Positions 36,042 to 45,449 of a stretch of DNA of 64,000 nt are shown piece after piece. Each line of letters begins with the position of its first letter. Positions within the stretch are counted from its first letter, which is position 1. Source of the stretch: an uncultured Prevotellaceae bacterium (lineage in GTDB: Bacteria; Bacteroidota; Bacteroidia; Bacteroidales; Muribaculaceae); contig ONJS01000004.1 in assembly GCA_900318205.1 (NCBI GenBank), forward strand, positions 62,001-126,000, read 5' to 3'. The notes beneath the pieces are model-generated. The model made no database searches and was not told the DNA's origin. It saw nothing but the letters and a program-made list of their open reading frames with translations. A program made the position numbers and the translations under genes.

Positions 36042-37028
36042 ATGAATCAAGAGCCGCTGATATCGGTCATCGTCCCCGTCTATAACGTGGAGAGGTATCT
36101 GGATCAATGCCTGGAGAGCATTGTGAACCAGAGTTACCGCCATCTTGAAATCCTCGTTGTGGATGACGGCAGCACCGACAGCAGCGGCAAGATGTGCGAC
36201 CGTTGGGCCGAGCGAGATGAACGCATCCGCGTCATCCACCAGCCCAACGGTGGCTTATCTGCAGCCCGCAACTCAGCCCTCGATGTGATGAAGGGCGAAT
36301 GGGTCATCATGGTGGACAGCGATGACCTGCTGCATCCCGAGGCAACGGCTACGCTTGTCAAGGCCATCACGCAGCACAGTGCCGACATCGTCGTGGGCGA
36401 CTATATCGCCTTTAACGACAACGAGTTGCCGCAATGGCCCGACAACCAAAGCAAGGACGACACAGGCCACACCTTCAGTCAGGAGGAAGCTTTAACGGCT
36501 ATCTTCTATCAACGGGGGCTCACCCACTCGGCGTGGGCGAGGATCTACCGGGCAGACCTCTTTGACGGCATACGATACCCCGTGGGACAACTCTATGAGG
36601 ACCTTGCCATCATTTACCCCCTGCTGAAAAAATGCGACAAGGTGGTCAAGATTGAGTCCATCGTCTATGGCTACCGCCAGCGTGAAAGCAGCATCCTGGG
36701 CAATTTCTCGCCTCGTCGCGCCGATGTGCTGGAAATCTGCGAAGGGCTGGAAAACCTCACCCTCAACCAGGACCATCGATACCTCAGGTCGGTACGCAGT
36801 CGCCTGTTGAGTGCCTATTTCAACATCCTTTTGCTAAGTCACCACGACAAGAACGGCAACCACAAGACACTGCAAGACCGTTGCTGGGCGGGCATCAAGC
36901 GCCTGAGGCTCAGTTGCCTTTTTGATTCCAACGTACGCATGAAAAACAAACTGGGAATCCTCGCTTCACTGCTGGGACGCAATGTCCTCTGCTCCGTTAT
37001 CGGCCGCAATTACAAGCCACAACCGTGA
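36042..37028 (+). CDS. Family 2 glycosyltransferase
   Basis: A 328-residue GT-A fold transferase. The N-terminus ISVIVPVYNVERYLDQCLES is diagnostic; VVDDGSTDSSGKMCDRWAER carries the nucleotide-binding Asp residues; QPNGGLSAARNSALDVMKGE and WVIMVDSDDLLHPEA supply the DxD-type metal site. The acceptor side includes YQRGLTHSAWARIYRADLFD. The last about 100 residues are basic and helical and lack membrane helices. It would add a sugar to a lipid-linked or surface glycan; the sugar is unknown. No other glycan gene is adjacent. It is followed by the 311-base gap to the convergent CotH gene. Confidence 0.92.
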   Translation: MNQEPLISVIVPVYNVERYLDQCLESIVNQSYRHLEILVVDDGSTDSSGKMCDRWAERDERIRVIHQPNGGLSAARNSALDVMKGEWVIMVDSDDLLHPEATATLVKAITQHSADIVVGDYIAFNDNELPQWPDNQSKDDTGHTFSQEEALTAIFYQRGLTHSAWARIYRADLFDGIRYPVGQLYEDLAIIYPLLKKCDKVVKIESIVYGYRQRESSILGNFSPRRADVLEICEGLENLTLNQDHRYLRSVRSRLLSAYFNILLLSHHDKNGNHKTLQDRCWAGIKRLRLSCLFDSNVRMKNKLGILASLLGRNVLCSVIGRNYKPQP

Positions 37029-37339
37029 GCTGACACTTCCATCCGAGAAGAGGAAACCTTTCCATTTCGCTTTTTACTGATAAAAACTGCCGATTGATAG
37101 AAAAGAATTGGGCAGTTCATTATTATTATATTACTTTGCATCTAGATGATTAGACAATCAACGTTTTACAGCCAATAACTATCATAGAATTTCACTAGTC
37201 AATACCATGAGCATTTGGGTTTAGTTAAAAGTTTTCTATAGGCTTCAGAACACTTTGACAGGAAAAGACAGGATGTGAACCCCGTCTTTTCCATTTTTTA
37301 TATGTAGGTTGATGTCCCTCCTTACGATATTCGGGTTCC
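37029..37339. other. Intergenic stretch with two hairpins
   Basis: No protein gene is seen. An AACTGCC/GGCAGTT hairpin lies at about 37087-37118, followed by an AT-rich tract and a weak promoter-like TTACTTTG at 37131-37138. A second hairpin at 37261-37292 has the form of an intrinsic terminator. Confidence 0.5.
37261..37300 (+). terminator. Terminator between the glycosyltransferase and CotH genes
   Basis: GGAAAAGAC (37261-37269) pairs with GTCTTTTCC (37284-37292), followed by ATTTTTTAT on the plus strand. Confidence 0.75.
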
Positions 37340-38812
37340 TCAATTACCCAACAGCATGTTGACAAGATAAGATACGTCACTGATGTTGACAACACCATTC
37401 ATGTCAACATCAGCATACGATTTTGAGGTGTCACCATTGAGCAACATGGCAATGAGAGCAGTCACATCTTCAATACTTACTGTTGCGTCAACATTCACAT
37501 CACCCCGCGGACACATGGCTTCGATGGAGTTATTCAACCACGAGTATCGGCTTGTAATCCAACTGTTGCCACCATTGATCTGAGTATTAACCGATGTGGT
37601 CCTGTTATAGAGAATCTGGTCCAGCGCAAAACTTGCATCGAGAGCCATGCCCTCGGCTGACTTGCTGAAGGCTGTCATAGCGGAATTCACATCGTAGATA
37701 AAAGTGAATCGGATCCTTCGCCACAACGCGGCATATTCTCCCGTAAAGGTGCGGTTGGAACTGTTGAACAGTTTGGTCATGTGCTCAATGTGAGAAGCTG
37801 ACCATGCCGATGGCGTCCTGTATGCCATATCAAAGTCCCAAGCCAGCGGCATCACCATCTTGCTGGCGAAAGTCGTGTCATACTTGGTATAGAACATGTT
37901 GGTTCCACCGGCATCTTTAGTTCCCAGGATGTCATGAATCAGACACCAACCGGCAAACGATTTCACATCAATGTAATCGGTGTAAGTGCCATTCTGCAGG
38001 CTTCGCTCATAGGCGGTCACCAGCGATAGCATATAGGCCAGTTGGTCTTCAGTGATGTCTTCGTCGTCAGGATACTTAAAAGTATAACTATAGGATGGAT
38101 AGCGCGATGACTTGACATAGACGGGCTCGTTCCACCAGTAAGGGTCAAACTCAAAGATATAGCCACAATTCTTGTCAACGTTGAGGCGGCAATCGGGATT
38201 TCGCTTAATGGACTCACACAACAGGTAAGCGCCACGGTAACAATTATTGATGATCAGGTTCACAAAACGGTGGCGGGGAGTCCACGTCATACCGACCACT
38301 TCATTGACTTTGAGACCGCGGATCGTTGTCAGAAAGTCGTCTCGCAACAACAGCCACTCCTTATCCTTATAGACGGCGTCATTGCCACCAAACATGAGGT
38401 CAAATTTCTTCTGAAGCTTGATTTTGTAAGGCTTTTTCACATCATACGCACTCTTGTTGCCGCGTATCTTGATGGTCATGCCACTCACATCCTCCTCAAA
38501 CTCTCCACTATCATACATCACACTGTCCACATCGGCTATCCTGTTATAGACGATAAGACGGCCGGGAACTTTGGTGGCATTGGCAATTGACGAGCTCATG
38601 GCCCCTGGCGGAGCGGTAACATAGTCACAGGTAGGTTCCTCATGATCCACTGTCTCGACATATAACACAGGCAGGCCCAGCGCAATAATTTCAGACAAAG
38701 TCATCTCATCACTGTCTCCCAGGGCGATTACTGTGGTCGATGTGCTGGCCGACAACGAGAGTGGGCAACACATGAGTGCTACCAGAGCAATGATTAGGTT
38801 AATTCGTTTCAT
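37340..38812 (-). CDS. CotH kinase-like protein with C-terminal dockerin-like doublet (second of two)
   Basis: A 490-residue exported protein of the CotH family, atypical secreted protein kinases first known from Bacillus spore coats. Signal peptide INLIIALVALMCCPLSLSAS. The kinase-like core shows DVSGMTIKIRGNKSAYDVKK with PYKIKLQKK (nucleotide-binding side), LLLRDDFL, and ATP/metal residues in HDILGTKDAGGTN and MPLAWDFDMAYRTPSAW. The C-terminal about 60 residues are a dockerin-like doublet (GDVNVDATVSIEDVTALIAM, DVDMNGVVNISDVSYLVNML). It lies 25 bases after its paralogue and is probably cotranscribed with it. Substrate unknown; kinase activity is inferred from family. Confidence 0.88.
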   Translation of the reverse strand: MKRINLIIALVALMCCPLSLSASTSTTVIALGDSDEMTLSEIIALGLPVLYVETVDHEEPTCDYVTAPPGAMSSSIANATKVPGRLIVYNRIADVDSVMYDSGEFEEDVSGMTIKIRGNKSAYDVKKPYKIKLQKKFDLMFGGNDAVYKDKEWLLLRDDFLTTIRGLKVNEVVGMTWTPRHRFVNLIINNCYRGAYLLCESIKRNPDCRLNVDKNCGYIFEFDPYWWNEPVYVKSSRYPSYSYTFKYPDDEDITEDQLAYMLSLVTAYERSLQNGTYTDYIDVKSFAGWCLIHDILGTKDAGGTNMFYTKYDTTFASKMVMPLAWDFDMAYRTPSAWSASHIEHMTKLFNSSNRTFTGEYAALWRRIRFTFIYDVNSAMTAFSKSAEGMALDASFALDQILYNRTTSVNTQINGGNSWITSRYSWLNNSIEAMCPRGDVNVDATVSIEDVTALIAMLLNGDTSKSYADVDMNGVVNISDVSYLVNMLLGN

Positions 38813-38837
38813 ATTATGAAAGATAAAAGTACTCTAT

Positions 38838-40301
38838 CTATCTCAACAGCAGATTGACCAACTCGGTCACATCGGTGATACTGATATTGCCATCACCCGA
38901 AATATCGGCGGCAAGCATCTGCTCGCTATTGCCTAACAGCATATCGATGAGTTGTGAAACATCAGCGATGCTCACTTTACCATCAAAGTTGATGTCATTG
39001 GGGACATGCATTGCCATGATCTGCGTATCCAGCCAGGCATAACGATCCTCCAGCCACTGGTGACGCCATGAAGCAAGATGAGTAAACCATGTGTTCTGCT
39101 CCCAGATAACATTACAGAGGGTATAGCAGTCATTCAAGGCACGACCTTCATTAGAGTTGACAAATTCATTATAGTGGTCCGTCACATCGTCCAAGAAGGT
39201 GTCACGCATCATGCACCACGCGCGTACAAACTCGTTGATAAACGTACGGTTTGAGTTATTGAACAACTGTTTCATGTAAACAGTATGGCATCTGGACCAA
39301 GCCGAAGGCGTGCGTTCTGCCATATCAAAGTCCCAAGCCACAGGCATGTAAATCTTGCTCGTGGCGGTCGTGTCATATTTTGTGTAGAAGCGATTACAGC
39401 CGCCACCGTCCTTGATACCCATAATGTCATGGACCAGACACCAGGTGGCAAACGACCGCACGTCGATCATGTCAGGATAATTATTTGACGTGAGGCATGT
39501 CTCAAAGGCATACACCAGTGACTGCATATAAGCCAGTTGTTCCTCGGTGATGTCATCCTCATCGGGATACTTGAAGGTATAGTTATAATTGGGAGAATCA
39601 TAGGAGTAGACATAGACCGGCTCGTTCCACCAATAGATGTCACATTCAAAGATGAACCCCCAATCCTTATCGACGTTGAGGCGGCAGTCAGGATTACGCT
39701 TGACCGATTCGGTCAACAGATAGATACCACGGTACACGTCATTGATCACCACGTTGACATAGCGGTGGCCCGGCACCCACAGCATACCAACCAGATGGCT
39801 GACGTTGAATGCAGTTGACGTGAACAGGTTATCATCCTTGAGCAGAAGCCAGTCCTTATCCTTAAAGACCGATTCATCACCACGGAACAACAGGTCACGC
39901 TTTTTTTGCAACTTGATTTTATAGGGTTTTCTCTCTGGACGGGCACTGGAATTGCCTCGCACCCTGATGGTCATGCCGCTCACGTCCTTCTCATAGTCGC
40001 CACTGTCATACAGCGTGCTGTCCACTCCATCAATACAATCATAGATGGAAAGACGCCCCGGCACTTTTTCGGCGTTGATCGTCGTGCCCCAAGAGCCTGC
40101 CGGCGCAGAAACGATTTCACAGGTGGGCTCCACTCCATCCACCGTCGTCACATATACTACAGGCAACCCCTTGCCGATCAGGTTGTGTAAACTCATATGC
40201 AAGTTATCGTTCAACCGTATCGAGACCGGTGGCACATCTGCCTTAGCCGTACTACCGCAAAACAATAGCAATAGCAGCAATGATGTAATAACCTTTCTCA
40301 T
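38838..40301 (-). CDS. CotH kinase-like protein with C-terminal dockerin-like doublet (first of two)
   Basis: A 487-residue paralogue of the next gene, with the same order: signal peptide (VITSLLLLLLFCGSTAKA), CotH core (DVSGMTIRVRGNSSARPERK, PYKIKLQKKRDLLFRG, HDIMGIKDGGGCN, MPVAWDFDMAERTPSAW) and a C-terminal dockerin-like doublet (FDGKVSIADVSQLIDMLLG, ISGDGNISITDVTELVNLLL). Blocks such as NPDCRLNVDK and WWNEPVYV are identical in both, so this is a tandem duplication. It starts only 40 bases after sufS and no clear promoter box lies in the gap, so it may be read as the tail of the suf transcript. The role is unknown. Confidence 0.88.
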   Translation of the reverse strand: MRKVITSLLLLLLFCGSTAKADVPPVSIRLNDNLHMSLHNLIGKGLPVVYVTTVDGVEPTCEIVSAPAGSWGTTINAEKVPGRLSIYDCIDGVDSTLYDSGDYEKDVSGMTIRVRGNSSARPERKPYKIKLQKKRDLLFRGDESVFKDKDWLLLKDDNLFTSTAFNVSHLVGMLWVPGHRYVNVVINDVYRGIYLLTESVKRNPDCRLNVDKDWGFIFECDIYWWNEPVYVYSYDSPNYNYTFKYPDEDDITEEQLAYMQSLVYAFETCLTSNNYPDMIDVRSFATWCLVHDIMGIKDGGGCNRFYTKYDTTATSKIYMPVAWDFDMAERTPSAWSRCHTVYMKQLFNNSNRTFINEFVRAWCMMRDTFLDDVTDHYNEFVNSNEGRALNDCYTLCNVIWEQNTWFTHLASWRHQWLEDRYAWLDTQIMAMHVPNDINFDGKVSIADVSQLIDMLLGNSEQMLAADISGDGNISITDVTELVNLLLR

Positions 40302-40341
40302 AATTCCACTATTTAGATTTAGATACTATTCTCAATTCGGA

Positions 40342-41553
40342 TTATTGCAGCATGGCGGCGACACGACGGGTGGCGGCGACAAAGGCAGCGACCTCGTCGA
40401 GTGTATTATAGACGGCAAACGAGGCACGCACCATACCGGTCACGCCATAGCGAGCCATCAGCGGTTGGGCACAGTGGTGACCCGTGCGCACGGCGATGCC
40501 CAGTTTGTCAAGCAGCAGACCCATGTCATAGCTGCTGATATTTCCTACCAGGAAGGACACCACACCACTCTTGCCAGGGGCAGTGCCGAACAGGCGGATG
40601 CCGTCAATCGTCTGCAATCCATCGACGGCGGCAGCGAGCAGTTCGTGCTCATGGGCAGCGATGTTGTCGATACCCAAACCCTGAATATAGTCAATCGCAG
40701 CACCAAAGGCGGCTATATCGACAAAGTCGGGCGTGCCTGCTTCAAACTTGAACGGCAGCGCGGCAAACGTGGTGCGCTCAAACGATACCTGACCGATCAT
40801 CTCTCCACCACCCTGGTAGGGCGGCATCTTGTCCAACCAGTAACGCTTACCGTAAAGGATGCCCACTCCTGCCGGGCCATACATCTTGTGGCTCGAAAAA
40901 GCATAGAAGTCGCAATCCAGATCCTGCACATCCACCTTGACATGAGGAGCGGCCTGTGCTCCGTCGATAAGAACGGGAACGCCATGACGATGGGCGATGG
41001 CAATCATCTCCTTGACGGGATTGACCGTTCCCAACACATTTGAAACGTGGGCGATGGCGACAAAGCGTGTGCTGTCGCTGAACAGGTCCTCATAGGCCTG
41101 CATATCCACCTGACCACTGTCGTCGATGGGCACGACACGCAGAGTCACACGCTTGCGCTGCCCGATGAGTTGCCAGGGCACGATATTGCTGTGATGCTCC
41201 ATCACGGTGACAATGATTTCGTCGCCGTTTTCCAGCATCTGACCGAAAGATGAGGCCACGAGGTTGATACCCTCGGTGGTGCCACGGGTAAATATCACCT
41301 CCTCGATGCTGCCGGCATTGATAAAGGAGCGCACCTTCTCTCGCGTGAGTTCCACCAGGTCGGTCGCTTCCTGCGAGAGGGTGTGGACGCCACGGTGCAC
41401 ATTGGCCTTATAGTGATAGTACATCCGGTCGATGGCCTCCACCACGGGACGAGGTGTCTGGGACGTTGCCGCGTTATCGAGGTAGATGAGCGGGCGCCCC
41501 TCAATCTGCCGTTGCAGAATAGGATAATCCTCACGTATCTTGTTGATGTCCAT
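40342..41553 (-). CDS. sufS: Cysteine desulfurase SufS
   Basis: A 403-residue pyridoxal-phosphate enzyme that takes sulfur from cysteine for Fe-S cluster assembly. The N-terminal IREDYPILQRQIEGRPLIYL and DNAATSQTPRPVVEAIDRMY are typical; the PLP lysine is in DCDFYAFSSHKMYGPAGVGI, the phosphate site in VTVMEHHSNIVPWQL, and the active-site Cys in AVRTGHHCAQPLMARYGVTG, which is the group II (SufS/CsdA) form. It is the last suf gene, after sufB-sufC-sufD. An 83-base repeat-filled gap separates it from sufD. No SufE or SufU gene is nearby. Confidence 0.96.
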   Translation of the reverse strand: MDINKIREDYPILQRQIEGRPLIYLDNAATSQTPRPVVEAIDRMYYHYKANVHRGVHTLSQEATDLVELTREKVRSFINAGSIEEVIFTRGTTEGINLVASSFGQMLENGDEIIVTVMEHHSNIVPWQLIGQRKRVTLRVVPIDDSGQVDMQAYEDLFSDSTRFVAIAHVSNVLGTVNPVKEMIAIAHRHGVPVLIDGAQAAPHVKVDVQDLDCDFYAFSSHKMYGPAGVGILYGKRYWLDKMPPYQGGGEMIGQVSFERTTFAALPFKFEAGTPDFVDIAAFGAAIDYIQGLGIDNIAAHEHELLAAAVDGLQTIDGIRLFGTAPGKSGVVSFLVGNISSYDMGLLLDKLGIAVRTGHHCAQPLMARYGVTGMVRASFAVYNTLDEVAAFVAATRRVAAMLQ

Positions 41554-41636
41554 ATTTCTTTAGTTTTCAGTTGCCAGTTTTCAGTTTTTAGTTGTTAGTT
41601 GTCAGACGACAACTTCTAACTTCTAACTCCTAACTC
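41554..41636. repeat. Intergenic composite repeat between sufS and sufD
   Basis: TTTTCAGTT-type units (41564-41592) are followed by TTAGTTGTCAG and four ACTTCTAACTCCTAAC-type units. The sufD stop codon TAG lies inside the last unit on the minus strand. Confidence 0.75.
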
Positions 41637-42992
41637 CTAACTTTTCTTGCAGGCTGCCATACAGCTGGCACAGTTGCTCAATGTTCCAGAGAAGCGCTTC
41701 TCCACCAAGTAGTGCAAGCGGTCCTTGAGGGCATCGAGGCGTACACCGTCGATGACATCGGCGACAAAGGCCTGCATCAACAAGCGGCGAGCCTCGTCGA
41801 TACCGATGCCGCGGGTACGCATGTAGAACAAGGCGTCCTCATCGAGTTGGCCTACTGCCGAGCCATGAGAACACATCACGTCGTCGGTGTAAATCTCGAG
41901 TTGCGGCTTGGTGTACATCTTGGCTGTCGGTGCTCCGCACAGGTTGCGGTTACCCTGATAGGCCTCGACACGCGGGCAATTGGGCTGTACCAGAATCTTG
42001 CCGGCAAAGGCACCTACCGCATTGTCGTTGAGCACATACTTGAACATCTCGTTGCTGTGGCAACGGGGCGCATTGTGGCTGATGAAGGTGTGGCTATCCA
42101 CATGCTGCTCACCGCTGGCGATAGTCATGCCCAACAGATGAGTCTCGGCGTGTTCGCCATTGACTTCAACATGGTAATTGTTGCGGGTAAAGCCGTTGAT
42201 GAGTGTGATGCCGTCGATGAGCACATTGCTGCCCTCATGCTGTTCCACATAGATGGACGACACGCGATTGGTCTGCGGCGTGCTCTCCTCCATGTCATAG
42301 TAATCAACCGTGCTACCCTGCATGGCAACGATTTCCACAACCTGGTTGTTGAGGTAGCGGTAATCGGGACTTTGGGTGTGGTCACAGGCCAGCAACTTGA
42401 GGGCGGCATTCTTGCCCACCACGATGAGCAGGCGACGCTGCACCATCATGTCAAGTGCGGCATTGAAGATGTTCACCAGTTGGATAGGACGTTCGGGAAC
42501 GACACCGTCGGGCACATAGATGAACAGGCCATCCTGCACCAGCAGGCTGTTAAGCGCAACCGTGGGATCGCCCAGGTGAGCCAACTTGCCATAGTAGGCC
42601 GACATCAGTTCGGGGTAATCCACGGCCGCCATGCTGAAGGGCAACACGACCACCTGGCCAATGTTGCGCTCGGCGGTGGGACTGCTATGGAAAGCGTCAT
42701 TACTGCTGTAGTACAGGCAGGTGCTCATATTGGGCACATCGCAGTGGAAGGTCTCACCCGGATCGGCTTCAAACGGCAGACGATTCACGTTCACGCCATA
42801 GTCATGGGCAAACACAGCCTCCAGGTCGGTCGCCTCATAGTCCTCGCTGCCCTTACGGGGCAGGCGGGCACCATCCAAGTGGGTGCGGGCCTCCTCGCGC
42901 AGCTTGTTCAGCAGGGCGGGAGACTGCTGCTCGAGGAGTTCGCGGTTCTCATCATACAGGTCTATATATTGCTTGAGCGCGTTCATCTCCAT
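41637..42992 (-). CDS. sufD: Fe-S cluster assembly protein SufD
   Basis: A 451-residue beta-helix scaffold partner of SufB in the SufBCD complex. Supporting segments are GLFIYVPDGVVPERPIQLVN (shared SufB/SufD core), SSIYVEQHEGSNVLIDGITL, NGEHAETHLLGMTIASGEQH, VDSHTFISHNAPRCHSNEMF and KILVQPNCPRVEAYQGNRNL, then the C-terminal EIYTDDVMCSHGSAVGQLDE with the conserved His. The last residues, CASCMAACKKS, form a cysteine-rich tail that is unusual. The start codon abuts the sufC stop. Part of the sufBCDS operon. Confidence 0.95.
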   Translation of the reverse strand: MEMNALKQYIDLYDENRELLEQQSPALLNKLREEARTHLDGARLPRKGSEDYEATDLEAVFAHDYGVNVNRLPFEADPGETFHCDVPNMSTCLYYSSNDAFHSSPTAERNIGQVVVLPFSMAAVDYPELMSAYYGKLAHLGDPTVALNSLLVQDGLFIYVPDGVVPERPIQLVNIFNAALDMMVQRRLLIVVGKNAALKLLACDHTQSPDYRYLNNQVVEIVAMQGSTVDYYDMEESTPQTNRVSSIYVEQHEGSNVLIDGITLINGFTRNNYHVEVNGEHAETHLLGMTIASGEQHVDSHTFISHNAPRCHSNEMFKYVLNDNAVGAFAGKILVQPNCPRVEAYQGNRNLCGAPTAKMYTKPQLEIYTDDVMCSHGSAVGQLDEDALFYMRTRGIGIDEARRLLMQAFVADVIDGVRLDALKDRLHYLVEKRFSGTLSNCASCMAACKKS

Positions 42993-43751
42993 TTACTGCT
43001 GTGAATCGACTTGTTCCTTGATCCAGTCATAACCCTTATCCTCAAGTTCAAGTGCCAGTTCAGGACCGGCGCTCATGACGATGCGTCCCTTGTAGAGGAC
43101 ATGTACAAAGTCGGGCTTGATATAATCCAGCAGACGCTGGTAGTGGGTGATGACAATCGTAGCGTTTTCCTTGCTCTTGAGCGTGTTCACACCGCTGGCA
43201 ACGATACGCAGGGCATCGATGTCAAGGCCGCTGTCGGTCTCGTCGAGGATGCTCAGCTTGGGTTCCAGCATAGCCATCTGGAAAATCTCGTTGCGCTTCT
43301 TCTCGCCACCCGAGAAGCCCTCGTTGACGGCACGCGAGGCGAGTTTGTTGTCGAGTTGCACGATGCTGCGCTTCTCACGCATGAGTTTCAAGAAGTCGGC
43401 GGCACTCAGCGGATCCTGACCGAAGTATTTGCGCTTCTCGTTCAAGGCGGTGCGCATGAAATTGACCATCGACACGCCAGGAATCTCGACAGGATACTGG
43501 AAACTCAAGAACAGTCCCTCGTGGGCACGGTCCTCGGGAGAAAGAGCCAGCAGGTCCTTACCGTAGAATTCCACACTGCCGCCCGTAACGGTATAGGCAG
43601 GGTTGCCCGTGAGCACAGCACTCAGCGTGCTCTTGCCCGAGCCATTGGGACCCATGATGGCATGCACCTCACCAGGCTTGACGGTCAGGTTGATACCCTT
43701 TAATATCTGCTTGTCCTCTATCGAAGCTTGTAAATCCTTTATTACTAACAT
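42993..43751 (-). CDS. sufC: Fe-S cluster assembly ATPase SufC
   Basis: A 252-residue ABC-type ATPase that drives conformational change in SufBCD. Motifs: [20 protein letters not shown] (Walker A), [20 protein letters not shown] (Q-loop with the SufC-typical YPVEIPG), [20 protein letters not shown] (signature) and [20 protein letters not shown] (Walker B with the SufC-typical DSGLDIDA), then [12 protein letters not shown]. It sits between sufB and sufD. Confidence 0.97.
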   Translation of the reverse strand: MLVIKDLQASIEDKQILKGINLTVKPGEVHAIMGPNGSGKSTLSAVLTGNPAYTVTGGSVEFYGKDLLALSPEDRAHEGLFLSFQYPVEIPGVSMVNFMRTALNEKRKYFGQDPLSAADFLKLMREKRSIVQLDNKLASRAVNEGFSGGEKKRNEIFQMAMLEPKLSILDETDSGLDIDALRIVASGVNTLKSKENATIVITHYQRLLDYIKPDFVHVLYKGRIVMSAGPELALELEDKGYDWIKEQVDSQQ

Positions 43752-43778
43752 AATTGTTATATCTTGTTTTTTGTTGTT

Positions 43779-43806
43779 TCAACTCCTAACTTCTAACTCC
43801 TAACCC
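43779..43806. repeat. Intergenic ACTCCTAAC repeat between sufC and sufB
   Basis: AACTCCTAACTTCTAACTCC followed by TAACCC; the sufB stop codon (TAG, 43800-43802 on the minus strand) lies within the repeat. Confidence 0.75.
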
Positions 43807-45260
43807 ACGCTGCCCTCGAGCGAGATGCTGAGGAGTTTCTGAGCCTCGACGGCAAACTCCATCGGCAACTTGGCCATCACCTCCTTGGCATAGCCGTTGA
43901 CGATGAGTCCCACGGCGTCCTCGGTCGGGATACCGCGCTGGTTGCAGTAGAAGATCTGGTCCTCGTTGATTTTGCTCGTCGTTGCCTCGTGCTCGACTAC
44001 CGACGTGTCGTTACCCACCTCAATGACAGGGAAGGTGTGGGCACCGCTGGTGTCACTCAACAGCAGGCTGTCACACTGGGTAAAGTTGCGGCAACCAGTC
44101 GCCTTGGGGGCAATCTTGACCATGCCGCGATAGCTGTTCTGGCTATGTCCGGCACTGATACCCTTGCTCACGATGGTGCTCGTGCTATTCTTGCCCAAGT
44201 GAATCATCTTGGTGCCGGTGTCGGCCTCCTGCCAGTTGTTGGTCAGGGCCACGCTGTAGAACTCGCCTACCGAATGGTCACCCTTGAGCACACAGCTCGG
44301 GTATTTCCACGTGATGGCACTACCGGTCTCTACCTGAGTCCACGACAACTTGCTGTGGTCGCCACGGCACAGGCCGCGCTTGGTCACCAGGTTGTAGATA
44401 CCGCCCTTGCCGTCCTTGTCACCAGGATACCAGTTCTGGACGGTGCTGTACTTGACCTCGGCACGGTCCTCAACGATGATTTCGACGATGGCAGCGTGCA
44501 ACTGGTTCTCGTCACGCATGGGAGCGGTACATCCCTCCAGATAGGAAACATAGGCATCATCGTCGGCAACGATGAGCGTACGCTCAAACTGACCCGTCTG
44601 TGCCGCATTGATGCGGAAGTAAGTGGACAATTCCATCGGGCAACGTACGCCCTTGGGAATATAGACAAATGAACCGTCACTGAAGACTGCCGAATTCAAG
44701 GCAGCATAGAAATTGTCGGTATAGGGAACCACCTTGCCCAGGTACTTGCGCACCAGGTCGGGGTAGTCCTTCACAGCCTCGCTGATGGAGCAGAAGATGA
44801 CACCCAACTCAGCCAGGCGCTCGCGGTAAGTGGTCTTAACGCTCACGCTATCCATCACGGCGTCAACCGCCATGCCACTCAGGCGCAACTGTTCCTCCAG
44901 GGGGATACCCAACTTGTCGAAGGTTTTCTTCAACTCGGGATCAATGTCCTCGACACCACCTTTCTTCAGCTGGCGCGGGGCAGCATAGTAACTGATGGCC
45001 TGATAGTCGATTTCAGGCACATGGACATGGCCCCACGTGGGAGCCTTCAACGTCAGCCAGTGGCGGTAAGCCTTCAGGCGGAACTCCAACAGCCACTCGG
45101 GCTCACCCTTCAGGGCCGAGATGCGTCGCACCACATCCTCGTCAAGTCCCTTGGGGATCACCTCGGTCTCGATATCGGTCACAAAGCCGTACTTGTACTC
45201 GGCTTGTGCCGCTTCTTCTATAATCTGATTCCCTTTTTCAGGTTTCTCGGTCTCTTTCAT
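43800..45260 (-). CDS. sufB: Fe-S cluster assembly scaffold SufB
   Basis: The 486-residue scaffold of the SufBCD complex. Hallmarks are the N-terminal [40 protein letters not shown], the core [40 protein letters not shown] (conserved Cys), [40 protein letters not shown] and the C-terminal [13 protein letters not shown]-like segment with [20 protein letters not shown]. It is the first gene of the operon; a promoter box TAATTTTG lies at 45296-45303. Order sufB-sufC-sufD-sufS matches other Bacteroidetes. Confidence 0.97.
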   Translation of the reverse strand: MKETEKPEKGNQIIEEAAQAEYKYGFVTDIETEVIPKGLDEDVVRRISALKGEPEWLLEFRLKAYRHWLTLKAPTWGHVHVPEIDYQAISYYAAPRQLKKGGVEDIDPELKKTFDKLGIPLEEQLRLSGMAVDAVMDSVSVKTTYRERLAELGVIFCSISEAVKDYPDLVRKYLGKVVPYTDNFYAALNSAVFSDGSFVYIPKGVRCPMELSTYFRINAAQTGQFERTLIVADDDAYVSYLEGCTAPMRDENQLHAAIVEIIVEDRAEVKYSTVQNWYPGDKDGKGGIYNLVTKRGLCRGDHSKLSWTQVETGSAITWKYPSCVLKGDHSVGEFYSVALTNNWQEADTGTKMIHLGKNSTSTIVSKGISAGHSQNSYRGMVKIAPKATGCRNFTQCDSLLLSDTSGAHTFPVIEVGNDTSVVEHEATTSKINEDQIFYCNQRGIPTEDAVGLIVNGYAKEVMAKLPMEFAVEAQKLLSISLEGSVG

Positions 45261-45295
45261 GAGTTATTAATGGTTACCTCTACGGTTTGAACCCG

Positions 45296-45303
45296 CAAAA
45301 TTA
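45296..45303 (-). promoter_or_regulatory. -7 box for the suf operon
   Basis: TAATTTTG on the minus strand, 36 bases before the sufB ATG. No IscR- or Fur-like site was recognised. Confidence 0.55.
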
Positions 45304-45382
45304 CAAAAAAATCTCGTTACTATCCTAATTGTTGGGCTCTTATTATTGATAGTTGGTCTCACCATGAGTTTGGCATGCATAG

Positions 45383-45420
45383 AGAAAGCGAGGGGGACTC
45401 TTCATCCACCCTCGCTTCTT
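45383..45420 (-). terminator. Terminator after the triple FGE-like gene
   Basis: AGCGAGGG (45387-45394) pairs with CCCTCGCT (45409-45416) and on the minus strand is followed by TTCTC. It separates this gene from the suf operon. Confidence 0.7.
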
Positions 45421-45449
45421 ATTGATTCACTCTCTTTTAAAGGGAGAAC

